A stretch of DNA of 64,000 nucleotides from Spodoptera frugiperda (lineage: Eukaryota; Arthropoda; Insecta; Lepidoptera; Noctuidae), in NCBI RefSeq assembly GCF_023101765.2, contig NC_064234.1:4092001-4156000 (forward strand). The letters run 5' to 3'. A program made the translations under genes and the position numbers. This document shows, in pieces, positions 1 to 12,330 of this stretch. Within the stretch, counting starts at the first letter, position 1. Each line of letters begins with the position of its first letter. The notes under the pieces were generated by a model. That model saw only the letters and a list, made by a program, of their open reading frames with translations, made no database searches and had not been told where the DNA came from.

Positions 1-38
1 CTAATTAAAAAAAATCCTAACAAGATTTATGAGTGTTA

Positions 39-183
39 CGCCCGAATACTCAAACGCTACTCAATTTTAAGTTATACTTAAACTTAAATATAGTGCTATC
101 TCTGTCATTTTGTAAAGAATTGATAGGGACAGAACTAGTCTTGAGAGCGTCTTAAAATTGAGCAGCGTTTGAGTATTCGGGCA
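39..183. mobile_element. MITE with 33 bp terminal inverted repeats, TTA target duplication
   Basis: Left end 39-71 and right end 151-183 are inverted copies with two mismatches in 33 bp (CGCCCGAATACTCAAACG at the left outer end). TTA flanks both sides, the 3 bp duplication typical of PIF/Harbinger. 145 bp, no coding. Confidence 0.8.
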
Positions 184-3055
184 TTAGTGAATGAAATGTA
201 TCGTCTCAATTAACATAGCTAGCTAACAGGTGTTAGGCATACCTAGTTGTAACGTAACGAGTATTTGTGTAACGAGTGGGGACAACAATAGAATTATCGC
301 TGAGGTGTCGCTTCCTGATTTAATTATATCGATAACATCGGCTCTATTATTATCGTAACCGACTGTAATTATAGAGTGGTGCTAACTAATTTCACTTTAG
401 ATTCGTTTAAAATAAAAATAGTTATTGTTCTTTTTTATTTATGTCTATGTTTTGTTTTTGTTTCAGGTATGTTGAGTCGCGAGTATTTTGAAAGAAAATA
501 ATGCATTCAGGTAATTCTCACGTGCAATCTTCATATGCCAAACAAGATTTCAAACAATGTTACTCTAACAAACATTGCATAAAAGAAACCTCAATCAACT
601 TAAACACACTCTGAGATGACAAGACAACGTATCAATCAATCTTACTGTCACTTTAGACCACGTAACAAACAAACACACAAACATTTTTTTGTTAGTAATT
701 CTTGACGCTTGGCCTACATAACCGTAAATGCAGTATATCATTAAGTTATACAACAAAGTCAATATCGCTATAAACGTGTCTATTCAAATGTTTAATTAAT
801 GTTACCAATCGATCCAGGACATATCTTTAGCTCGTGTCATTCTTAGAACAAGGTTATGTAACAAAAATGTCTACTTTCTACAAACATCGAAGCTTAGAGT
901 GCGACAGATTACTCGATTACCTTTTATAGTCCTTATTACGGATTTGAATTTATAATCGAATGTAGTGGTAAGGATTCCGGTTTGAAATATATTCCGGATT
1001 TAGTAACAAATTGCTGTTTGACGGATAGTTAGAGATGTCGATAAGAAACTCATCAATAATCAGCTGCCGTGAAGGCATCGATATTGAATTTCATTCGCGC
1101 CTACGGATTATACGAATGATGGATTGCGTTGTACAAATTGTCTTGGTGAAATTTATTAGTTTATTTTATTTGTAGGTAGACGTTGCTGTGGGAAATATGA
1201 AAGCTCTAAAGCTAAAGTAAGATGCGTATAAGCAAGTATTTCCTAATTTAAAAAAAAATAGTCAGACGGAATCGTCGATTCTGACATGCATCATGAAGCA
1301 TGGATCGACTTACTCATTATTCAATAACTTTGTCAGTTTTAACAAATGTTTGTCTAAGGGATCTAAACCATTTACGCGTATGTCGCGGCGTTCCCAGGCA
1401 GCGGTGTTAGCATCCGTTCGTCGCCTCAACATGGTGGTGTCGCCGTCAAAGTTTCCAGTTTACTTTACGTATAATTTAAAACTTTCTACACAGACCGCTC
1501 CAGCTAGCCAGCCATTGCCTTGCTCAGATTTCCCTTTCGCATGACGAGCCTCATCAGATTATAAATTGTTATTATATATTAGTGGGCGATAATACGATGT
1601 TCCCGGGTTCTTAGCGACCGGTTCGCAAGTTAATATAGATGTACTCGTACAGGTGGTTAGGAGTGAGAAACTTTGTATACTTACATGAATCTTATTTCCA
1701 TTTTATGATTCCTACTTTACGTTTAATGTTTGTTCTCACTGTTTCGTCTACTACATAGAATTTTCTCTAACGATGCATAAATGTACACAAAAACGAAATC
1801 CGTACATAATTAAATTATAGAAAGCGATTTCTAAAGCGACGGCTACCGAATAAATAGAATCGGTAACGATGAATCGATTATTTATGATTCGATGGTGCGA
1901 TTCTTTCTGAGCCTACGCATCGGTGGCGTGGTGTAGGTCAAGTTCGGCGGTTTGGCCGTGGCATCGAACGCTATACCTCTCGTAGTCTCGTCTCTCGCCT
2001 GTCATCGAACTCGATTGCGTACATAAATAGTTCGCAAATCGCTCGTAATTCTGTTTCGGAAACACAACTAATCGTATGCATGTAGACCAGATTTAATCTA
2101 ATATAATTATTAGGCTAGATTGTGTCGTGCAAAACGTAACCTACATTTAATTAAAAGATCTACGTTCACCTCATAAGATATGCGTGAAATCTCGTAATTA
2201 ATATTTACGTGTTGTGCCATGAACTGAATTTAAATTATAATATAAATTCTTACTAAAAAATAGAGTTCAGTACATTTCGAAATGTAATTCTTTGCAAGAA
2301 GCAAAACTGAAATTTAATTATCTTCTAGTTTATTTTCTAAGTACATGTAAACCGTTAGCATCCTTAAATGATACTCCCAAATTCGCTTGTAGCGAGCTAG
2401 TACTAACAAGTGTTTATTTCGTAATTGGTATCAAGTCACATAAAAGGAATTAAATTGAATTCAGTAATGCAATTCGGTATTTATTGGAGCGATCTACTTG
2501 CTTTACAATATTGAGAACAGCTGGTGCACTAGAACGCTGTTCTCATGACTGCTAACTTACATACATTCCGTACAATCTCCTGCAGCACTGTACATTACCT
2601 GCTGCGTTTATCTAAATCGATAGACGTGTTGACAAGAAACGGTAATGGATGGCGAACACGACTTAGGTAACTATGGGAACTCGTTGATAGCATCCTAATC
2701 TAGGTCTTGGTGCTATGTAGCAATAACCTAGGACAATTCAACTTGATTCGAGCACTGATTTCAGTATTATTAACTATATTTTCCTTTTAAATTTACTGGA
2801 AAGATATGACGTGTTTTATAAGTATAAGAGTAAACAATAGAAATTCGCAATCGTCAAGTATTTGTTTAGGAAATAATGTGGTCAAGTATTTGTTTAAGGA
2901 AAGGAAAACAAATAAATTGAAGTGTTTTGCTACTTAGGAGCAAATATGGCGGAACATGTACATACTTGAATGCTATCATACAGTAAATAGATCAAGTATG
3001 TTTGAGTGGAGTATGAGGAAAGTACAATGTCCTCTTAAGGTCGTATAGACTACAC

Positions 3056-3213
3056 TGCCGGAGCTGTGGACTACCTAGCGGGTTTACCGGGGCTCCGGCT
3101 CGAAAAGCAGGAGTAGGAACGGGGTGGTTTTTAGTCAACAAGAGTCTAACACTCCCTCTCACCTTGCCAAAGGCGGGAGAAGTCATTGATTGATTTTTCC
3201 CCATTAAAAAAAA
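3056..3213 (+). mobile_element. Family 2 retroposon
   Basis: Starts GCCGGAGCTGTGGACTACC, with GGCTCGAAAAGCAGGAG (B-box-like GGCTCGA), the GGCGGGAGAAGTCATTG block and terminal poly(A). Confidence 0.75.
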
Positions 3214-4969
3214 GACAACAAATATTGTCAATTAACCTGTTATCGATACGTGACATCATCCGATTCTTTGGTTGAAAGTCTTAAATGTATTTCAGAAATA
3301 TAAAGACGTAGTTACGAAACTCAATTTTAAAGATAAAATTACTCGATTGTTAAACTTGCTGCAACGTTTCATTTGTTGAAACGCTTTTAATAGGTTTTTT
3401 GTGTAAACTTAAAACTTTTATAAGTAACCTATTTACTTAACCATTATGTAGGAACATTCTAGAGTTGTTAAGTAAATGCTTCTTGGTTTTTTTTTCAGTT
3501 TGCAAATCGTGTGCAATGTCGTATATAAATCAACTTTAATGTCAGTTCATGGACGATTTTGTTGGCAAAAAAAAGACTAAGTGTATCTGCAAATCTATTT
3601 TGTTGCGTTTTATTTCTCTATATGTATTTACTGGTTTCGATTACTTAAACTTATGTAGGTATATACAGAGCTGCGTATGCCCATATAAAACTTCGGCATA
3701 AAATTCATTTATTCGTTTGTTTATGTAATTGAAAGTAAAACTAAAACGTGAAAGTTTTATTTTTATTCTGTAAAACGACTCTATACATTTATATGAGTTT
3801 CTCAGAATTTTTAATATGAGATAATATTTTTTTTTTATTATACTATTTTGTTACTTTCACAGTTATGTAGAGATGCACAGAGAATTTAAAATTACGGTCT
3901 AATGTTCGCTTAGTTTGCTGTTAGAATATTTAATTTTGAGAAAAATGTAACCAAATCTGGCCATTGTCTTTCGACCTAAAACATTGAAAAAGCTCTATAA
4001 TAAATTCATAAAGAAACAAAATTCTGATAAACTTATCTAATACTATAAATAAATAAAATTTATTGGCGACAATAACGTTCTAAATTATTAATTCCATATT
4101 CAAATATAAATATTATTCAAATGAGTATCAATATTTGTTTTATTATTTTTCATTATTAATTGAGCCATAGACTAGCGTCAGTGAGCCGTCTCATTAATCT
4201 GTAGATGTCATTGAAAGTAAATGTCCCCTCTAATTTCCTTTGATTAGAATGCGAAAGTGTCTAATTGACTGGTTAGTTTACTTTTTATTCTCCATTAAAG
4301 GGGTACTAGACTAACGGGTTGCACTTTATATACGAAAGTCGGTGTACATATTACTTATAACGCGTTATAAATCAATCAGTATTCAACTTTCGTGGTTGAC
4401 AATCCTATTATTTCTCTGAGTCTATTTTCAGAAGAATTTATCTGTGCCAAAGAGTATCTCATTTTGTTACGTTTCGATCACGTATACTGTAGGTAATAAT
4501 TTTCGTATGCGTGAAACTGTATAAAAGAAAATTATTTGAAAATTTATAACAACATTGCGAAGAATTATAGTAGGCTGGTTAGAAAGAAAAGGAAACGTTT
4601 GATCTATGGTTACGTCGCGACGTCCGTGCAAAAGTCGGAAGAAGACATCCTACATAAGATTTCATAAATAGAACCTGTTTTATCCAGCATCTATCTACTT
4701 ACGTACTTATTTTCTGCCTTTTCTCGACTATAATTATATTTCAAATCGTAAACGTGTTCAAGTAAATCGATTCAGGCAAATAATACTGTCCAATGGATGT
4801 CGATTTGCGTGCCAATGATATCTGATTTCAAGCGTAGCGGTAAGATCGTATTGATTTCATATAGCATAATATTAAGCTTTGAATATGTATGTTTGCTAAT
4901 AAATTGGTGGAAATTGGCTTCAATATTAGAATATTGAGGTGTAAAGAACAATAGGGAAGTTGGTTGTGA

Positions 4970-5105
4970 ATGACCCCCTAATACATGGGACATATAACAC
5001 AAATTCTGAAAAATGGGTGTATATTATGTAGCGGCATTAAGTGCCGTAGTGTTCGCCTCTGCCTACCCTTTCGGGGATAAAAGGTGTTACGTTACTGTTG
5101 TGAAT
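4970..5105. mobile_element. Dispersed repeat family 3, partial
   Basis: Shares CCCCCTAATACATGGGACAT, AAGTGCCGTAGTGTTCGCC and CTTTCGGGGATAAAAGG with the copies at 10930 and 49107. Confidence 0.6.
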
Positions 5106-5374
5106 AGTTCGTCCCTAAAACTTGTATTTAAAAACGATTGAAATAGAAAATGATAATGAAGTAATACTTTACACTTTATTTGTGTAATTTTTGAATACTC
5201 AACTTACACATACACATTTATTTTATTTATTTATTTATTAAACGGTACATGTTAATGAACTTATGATCTAGTTTACAGTCCGACAAAACTATATATTTAG
5301 TATGTCTGTCGGATCCAAAAGGTATATCTTTGTATAATATTATGTATTAGTAGTTTATCTTTACACAGTAGTAT

Positions 5375-5470
5375 AATGAATAGTAAGTAGTAGTGTACTA
5401 TGTGTAGTAGTAGTGTATGTATAGTGTAATGTATGTATAATATGTGCAATATAATATATATAACATGCAA
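5375..5470. repeat. Simple sequence (TAG/GTA-rich microsatellite)
   Basis: Irregular TAGTAG and TGTATAGTG runs, low complexity. Confidence 0.7.
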
Positions 5471-7065
5471 CCTAAGAAAGCGTTACCTACTTATTTCTTG
5501 AAGTGTGAGTGCCAACAAAAAAATGCTCGAAATTCGGACTCATCGCATTTCAAAATCGACTGCGTAATTGAAAATAAAAAGACCACATTAACGTAAAGAG
5601 TAGTGGACAATTACTACTGGTTCAAGAACGAGTGTGTTCGCAGTGACTTTTACTTTCGCCAAACTGGTGCGCAGGAGTGCATTGACTGGCTGACTGGTGG
5701 CGCAACGGGTTTGCAAGCACTGGAGCACTGGTGACAAGGTTGAGTAATTTCAACAAACTAGTCCTACGCACGTTACGTTATCTCTACATTTACTAAGACC
5801 TAACGCAACACAAAAATAAGAACTCAACCAATGCACTACTTTTTCTTATTCATTAAAAACACGTTACAATTTATCGAAATGAAATAAGTTATTAACTTAC
5901 GCCAACGGTTTTCACATACTCGCTCGCTTTTAATGACATTCTTAGCTCTTACTAATTAATCCTAGCTTTTAGAATTTAGAATCTGTTCGACGCCATTTTC
6001 TCTTTACAAATGTACACCGCACCGGTTAATTACGATCTCCTGTGGAAACGAACGTTTCACAACAAATTCTCTGGCGTACATAAAAAGTATGCTAATGATC
6101 TGTATACTCCAAACCACACTAATACAATTATTTGTTCGGTTACGAAATCGTTCACCTATCCAATTCCGGCGGCGGACGGGACGGCGCGGGCGCAACATTG
6201 CAACCGCAAAAACTGAAATTATATTATACCAAATGTACAGTACACGACAAAAGCTTTAAAATTTCCGGACCATTAATGGTGTAGCTCATTGTACACAAGG
6301 CCACGTACCGTGAATGTGCCGGTCGCGGTTCACGACAATTGCATTCCACATTACTTCTCCACGAACGAATTTAGCAACTCGGCCTCAGGTGTTAAAGTTA
6401 ATTTTATTACAACACGTCACGGTATCAGACTCTTTCGTTATATGACAATTTTAAAAGCGGATCTAATCGATTTAAGATCGCAAACAAACGTCAAGACACG
6501 GACGTCGACAACGCCCTTGTCAAGTTTATATCGATCAGAGTCGATAGCGTGATCTATTCAGATCTGCGGGCGCGCGGCGTTACTGACAGTTATTTAGATC
6601 GCTGATACGCCAGTTTTGCAACTAAATCGCCGTGATATGTATCGGGACTATCTAAATTATATTAGTAGGAAATAGCTGGCGCCAACACTGCAACGCAAAA
6701 ACATGAGCTAGATATTTACGTAATATAATCGCATTAGAAAATCGATATCAATTTTAGTTCTTTCAAAAATCTGCCACAACTCCATATCACTTCACTGTAT
6801 TATAATAAAACTTACAACACTGTTAAACAATACACAAACACAGCTAACATATCGATTGTATGAGAATTAAAATCAATTAAGTGGAAAACCGGAGGCTGGC
6901 TGATAATTGTAATGATTCATTATGGAAACGGAACGTTCAGTGGAGTTCAGTGGAACGTGATCGCGGCCCACTGCTCGTTATGTATTCGACTCCGGTACAT
7001 GCTCATTATCACCTTGTTCGTTATATTTAGTTCTTTACGGAACACTACGAGCATTGATATATTAT

Positions 7066-7330
7066 GTGTGGGAGAACCCTGCTTTGGCACGACTGGGTCG
7101 ACTCGAACGGAGTAATACCACGGCCCCACAGAAAACAACGTGAAACAATACTCGCGTTGTTTCGTTGTATGAGTGAGGCTATCTGGAGGCCCAATTACTC
7201 CCTTCTCAATCTTCTCAAGCCCCATTTACAGCCCATTTGTAATGCCGTCAACGTGGTGTTTGGTGTTTCGCGTGTCCCGGCGATTGCCTAGCATCAGGTG
7301 ATCCGTCTGCTCGTTTACCGACTTATACAA
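7066..7330 (+). mobile_element. SINE family 1, near full length
   Basis: Begins GTGTGGGAGAACCC, passes a B-box-like GACTCGAACGG, shows the TTTCGTTGTATGAGTGAGG segment and ends in a CATCAGGTGATCCGTCTGC block plus A-rich tail. Matches the copies at 45760, 54162 and 62181. Confidence 0.75.
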
Positions 7331-7844
7331 TAAAAATGTATAATAAAAAATTGTGAAACCAACATTTATAAGAAAGAAAATACAGTTTAAGTTTGAATTA
7401 AATAGCTTTTATGTAACATTATTTTCTCTACATAACAAAAACTATACAAATTTTTCACCAGTTATGTAATTAGTTCAATATAATGCACACATTTAGGCCA
7501 ACATGCACAATATTAGCCGTAGCTACTACAGAGTTATACTAAATCGAATCATATTATTATTATTACCTACCGCACAATTTCGCTTGACCCCGGGCCGTTA
7601 CATCAAGACCTCGTGCACTTCCTTTCGCGTCACGTCTCGATACTCCAGTTTATTTGTTTAATAAAGTCAATGGCGCAAAAATTTAAGCGATAGATACCAG
7701 TTTTAATACTATGTACATAGTTAAAGAGGTTAAAGTCAGTTAATTTTTCTTCTTCATTACACTCGCAAACATAACATCACGCTTGTCTAGAAAAGTAGGC
7801 AGAGACTGCCAATTATCAATATATTAGAAAAATAAGATCTGAGT

Positions 7845-7985
7845 GGTATATTAGTAACTAGACTACGTCTAGTCTATATGCTATCCCTGTTCCAAATTTC
7901 ATTTAGATGCCTTCAGCTGTTTTGACATGAATCGCCTAACAAATATACACACAAATATTCGCATTTATATTATTAGTAAGATTTA
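7845..7985. mobile_element. RTE-like LINE 3' fragment
   Basis: CTATCCCTGTTCCAAATTTC, then a TTTTGACATGAATCG-like block and TCGCATTTATATTATTAGTA, as at the 3' ends of RTE-type repeats. Degenerate. Confidence 0.45.
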
Positions 7986-9075
7986 AATGGTCGGATGCAC
8001 GTTTTTCCCAACTGCTTATGTTCTGTCACGGTAACTCAAGCTAACTTGATCTTAAGTATGTTTAAGTGTATCTCATAAATAAAGTCAAAGACTAGGTAAT
8101 TATAACAAATCTAAAAGCTAATATTCTATTAGCTAAAGGACCCATATTTAATCTGTATCTGACAGGCTGATTAAGATATGGACCATTGTTTTGTATAAAA
8201 TACAACGTTGGGAATATAATCAATCGTTTTTGTTTATGTGGCTTTAGCATTTATTTGCATAAATTTAATGTTATCGCCGGATAACACGGTCATCTGACTT
8301 GGAAAGGTATGCAATGACCACAAGGATATAGCTATAATTAAACGGCCAACAAGCTATGCCTATTCATGAATTGGGTTTACATCCTAGTTAAAGTAATTGT
8401 ATTAAAATAAATTAATTTTATAACCGGTGATCTACATACTCAGGTCAATGAAACAATATCATTTAACCCTGAATCTAAAAGCCTACTAACATAACAAAAA
8501 AATAAGCCAGCAAAAGTTCACATCGAAAAAAATACATTACCAAAACTCAAACTTCACCTTTGAACATGAACAATGATTATAATAATGTTACATGTAAAGC
8601 TACAATATAATCAAATGTCAACACGGGTTATAAGCCACACAATTGCGCCACACATACTTAAGTAGTGCCATTGCAAACTGACATTCGTATCACATTATGA
8701 AGACATGTGAATCGTCAAACTGTCCGAAATGCGTTCACATGTTAACGTGTACACGACACACAGACAATGTGACAAACTTTCTATGTTATTTCGCAAAATA
8801 ATCACATAATATACATAGAACACACGTAATAAGCGTTACGTTTTGACAGTGAAAATGCTTAAGAAAATAGCTCTGACATTTGTCGAGATGGTGATAAAAT
8901 TGTTATAGCATAATTTTTACATAATTTTGAGCACTTTAATATGAACTACTCTACTATATAGCCTCGTTGTTCTTTTAATTTCGAATAGATGTAGATAAAA
9001 CTTATTCAATATACTTAATACACCATGAACGAATGAAGTTTGCCCTTTTGGCATGATATCATGATCAACCAAGTT

Positions 9076-9292
9076 CTATGAGAGCAGTCGTAGGACACCC
9101 GAAACACTAGAGGCGTTACAATTGTTGGAAATTCGGGGTTTAAGGAGATTAGGAAAATGGTAATTGGATCTCTGATGGCACTCACACGACGAAATACAAC
9201 GCAAGCGTTGTTTCACGTCGCTTTTCTGTGAGGTTGTGGTGTCAGTCCATTCGAGCCGGCCTACTCGTGCCGATACATGGCTATACCACACT
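9076..9292 (-). mobile_element. SINE family 1, reverse orientation, 3' truncated
   Basis: The reverse complement reads GTGTGGTATAGCCATG at the head and contains the TTCGTCGTGTGAGTGCCATC block and the GTTTCGGGTGTCC block. Diverged copy; the tail after GTGTCC is replaced. Confidence 0.7.
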
Positions 9293-9668
9293 TAAATCTT
9301 AGATATCATAATGAAACCTTTTTTACAATAATTAGTTGGTGATTATATACTAATTTTAAAGAAACTACACGTTTGCATGCATTAACAGGAAGATTACAAG
9401 TAATGTTTCCCAGCCATGCATAACCGATTATGTCAATATGCCGTAATTCTTAGTTATTCAATCTTGCGATGATAGCTACATAAATTACTTATATCTTACT
9501 ATATTTTGATTCTTTTAATAAGCGTTGTTAAGCTGCAATGTTTGAAACTACAATCTCTGTATCTGATGCGCTCTGTACCATGAAAAACGGATAAACATAA
9601 ATCATACATATTTACAAGCGTAGTAACATAAGTATATGCAATGGACACATACACACATACACTTATTC

Positions 9669-9810
9669 TTTAGAGCTTTACTTTGGACGAAAACGAAACG
9701 AAAGCGTGTTCGGCGCTGTGATTGGTTAGTTTATCCGCGATGGCCAATCAGAGCGCCGAACGCGCTGTCGTATTGTTTTCGTTCCACGTAAAGTAAACTC
9801 TTACTAAAAG
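9669..9810. mobile_element. Palindromic MITE with inverted CCAAT boxes, copy 1
   Basis: Palindromic core: GGCGCTGTGATTGG pairs with CCAATCAGAGCGCC, flanked by ACGAAAACGAAACG and TTTCGTTCCACGTAAAGT arms. Related to 16741 and 41928. Confidence 0.7.
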
Positions 9811-10361
9811 TACTGAATTCAAATACAATTATTGTGTTAAACTAAATCACCAAAACTGTAAATTACAGTCTTAAAACAATTTTTAAGTAAATTTTTGACA
9901 GTATAGGTCAAAAAGTGTACATTTAAAAGCAACCCAGTCACCTTGCAACAACCGGTCACCTAGTCACCATAATCCGTGCACTCAAATTCCTTAGTCCACA
10001 AACCTTGACATATGATTTAGATAATACTATAAGTAGAAACCGAAAGACAAGGAAAGAATTAAAGTCACAATACTATGTCGCAATAAGTCGTGGGACACAA
10101 TCACGGGGACACGGTTGTTAGGACCTCACCTTATACTAGACGTGACTTAGCACCTTGCTTATAATTCTTCGGGGGATTAAACAGTAATTGGATTAATGTG
10201 GACTATTGACATTACATTAACATTGATCATCGTTATAGTATCAATCATAAGATGTGCTCTACTAAAGATAAGCCTCTTCCAATGGCATTCCGGTAGGTAG
10301 AAAGCGAACGTCATCTAGTTACCTAAATTACATTGATAAATTAAATTTAGATGGTAAATTA

Positions 10362-10503
10362 AATAAAAATCACGTAAACGCGGCGACGTCGCGCAGTCTA
10401 CTCTGTCCGTAGCGCACGCTGCTCATGATGAAGAGTCCCTCTGTGACTCAAAACTAGTAGAGTTTTTCTCTATTAATGTACATGAGTAAACCGTGATTTT
10501 TAG
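10362..10503. mobile_element. MITE-like repeat with AAAAATCACG ends
   Basis: Left AAAAATCACGTAAACG and right GTAAACCGTGATTTTT are imperfect inverted repeats. The centre is GC-rich (CGCGGCGACGTCGCGCAG). A pattern recalled from other moth genomes. Confidence 0.6.
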
Positions 10504-10929
10504 TTAATTTAATATGTCTCACGATAATTATTATGATAAAAAAAATTATGCATTGAGTAAAACTTAATCATATCTACTTATATAAAATAAAATAGCCAAA
10601 TAAGTTACAAATAAATTGGACCAAACACGTCAAACTCCTTCCTAGTCTAAGTTTCAGTTTGATCACAATTTCACCATCGGCCAATAACAATAATTAATAC
10701 GAACATTGCGCACTCAGCAACATGTCAGCCGACCTGTTCCGCAGCCGATAGGTGACACACGAACAACTTTTACTACAAACCACCCAAATAGGAGGGACTA
10801 GTCCAGTTGAGCTTGCTAGTTGACTTCGAACTAATTAGTATTCTTATAAACGGCGCCTAGAACATGACATGTCGAAACATGTTTAAGTACACACATATGA
10901 TGATCCTGACACCATTTTCCTGATAATTC

Positions 10930-11125
10930 GACTTGTTTTTTAGTTCATTTTAATAGTAGCACGGAGTCTGGATTTGTGCCCAGTATATGCCTATAGACTC
11001 ACCCCCTATTACATGGGACTTATAACACAAATGGTGGAAAACATTGTATAGTGGCATTACGTGCCATAATGTGCACCTCTACTTACCCTTTCGGGGATAA
11101 AAGGCGTGACGTTGTGTGTGTGTAT
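10930..11125. mobile_element. Dispersed repeat family 3 (SINE-like)
   Basis: Contains CACGGAGTCTGGATTTGTGCC, a SINE-type segment frequent in noctuoid moths, then CCCCCTATTACATGGGAC, CGTGCCATAATGTGC and CTTTCGGGGATAAAAGGCG. Shared with 4970 and 49107. Confidence 0.65.
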
Positions 11126-12034
11126 TAGTTAATTTTCCATAATCCTGTAAACTAAAGCGTTTTCTGAACTATTTTATACTATACGTTATCAGTCTATAGA
11201 CTTAAAGTAGGCAATCTATTAATTAGCATTTCAAAACATAAAACAAGCCATTAAACAATAAAAAAAACAACAAAAAAAAGAACGACTGGCGCTCATTCGA
11301 TATTCGAAATACGATTTGAATTCACAATCAACGTATCTCCTGATTAGTGTAACAAGACCGGATCAATGTATATCAAATAATATTATAATGTACCGTTATT
11401 GAATATTTTATTCATGTTTTGTCGTAAATAACATAATCTGTTGAATATTCATCATCTATCGTTCGCTGGCTATCGATCATGTATTGTGTCCAAGATTTAT
11501 TGAACTGTCAATTTAGGAACACCGGCTTAATGGAGTAGCGATTGTGAATTAAGTTTTAATTTAAACGTTTATATTTAACAGTCGTGAGATTTTTGGTTTG
11601 ATAATCCTGGTATAGAGCGGTTCTTTCCCATATGCGATGTAGTATTTTACTATTAAGGTAACCTATTCACATCAATAAAACGATGCTGTATCAATCAGTT
11701 TTTAAAGAAAAGTCGTCAATGATTATTTGTAATTTTTTAATGTACTTGTTGGCTACAAGCACATAATCAATTGTGCGAAAACACTCAATTATCTTCGTAT
11801 TATGACACTTAAGTTGTAAAACAAAAGACTGTGACAAATTGTGTGAAATATTGCTGTTCTTTTTATCGTATCGTACCTACTGAGACGTAACGTACAGGAA
11901 TCCGTATTTTTTGCAACAAATACGTAATAATGTATTTAGTTGCTGTAAGGAAGAATACAATGTAACAATACATTGTGAAAGCGTATACAATATGTTATAC
12001 ATGTTATGTATATCGTAAAACGTTTTATAGATAA

Positions 12035-12330
12035 ATCTAAACTAATCTAGACTGATCAATAAAATTAGAGTGTCTGTTTGTAGTATTGAAATACTTAACC
12101 ACTTTTTACTACATACATATGAATATACATACGAAAAATACACCAAAACAATACATTTTACAATTCTTGTCCGTCTGTTTTATCTAGCTCATATCTGAAA
12201 TGTCTAAACCGATTTTGACGGGTTTTTTATTGGCAGGTAACTGATGTACTAAAGAATAACTTAGGGTACTTTTACTTAGTCCGTAATTAACACGAACGAA
12301 GCCGCGGGCATTAGTTAGTAATAAATAATA
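12035..12330. repeat. Dispersed repeat family 4, copy 1
   Basis: About 300 bp shared with 57955-58265: AATTAGAGTGTCTGTTT, TTTTTACTACATACATA, CCGATTTTGACGGG, AGCTGATGTACTAA-like, and TCCGTAATTAACACGAACG. No coding capacity. Part of a common moth non-autonomous element, class unknown. Confidence 0.65.

Larger units (their letters stand above)
184..9000. other. Gene-free stretch, probable Lac2 5' flank or intron 1 (part 1)
   Basis: No exon with recognisable protein similarity. Contains the repeats listed at 3056, 4970, 5375, 7066 and 7845. Two short splice-bounded segments (about 468-510 and 1175-1216) have polypyrimidine-AG on the left and GT on the right but no recognisable product. Otherwise AT-rich non-coding sequence. 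Confidence 0.5.
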
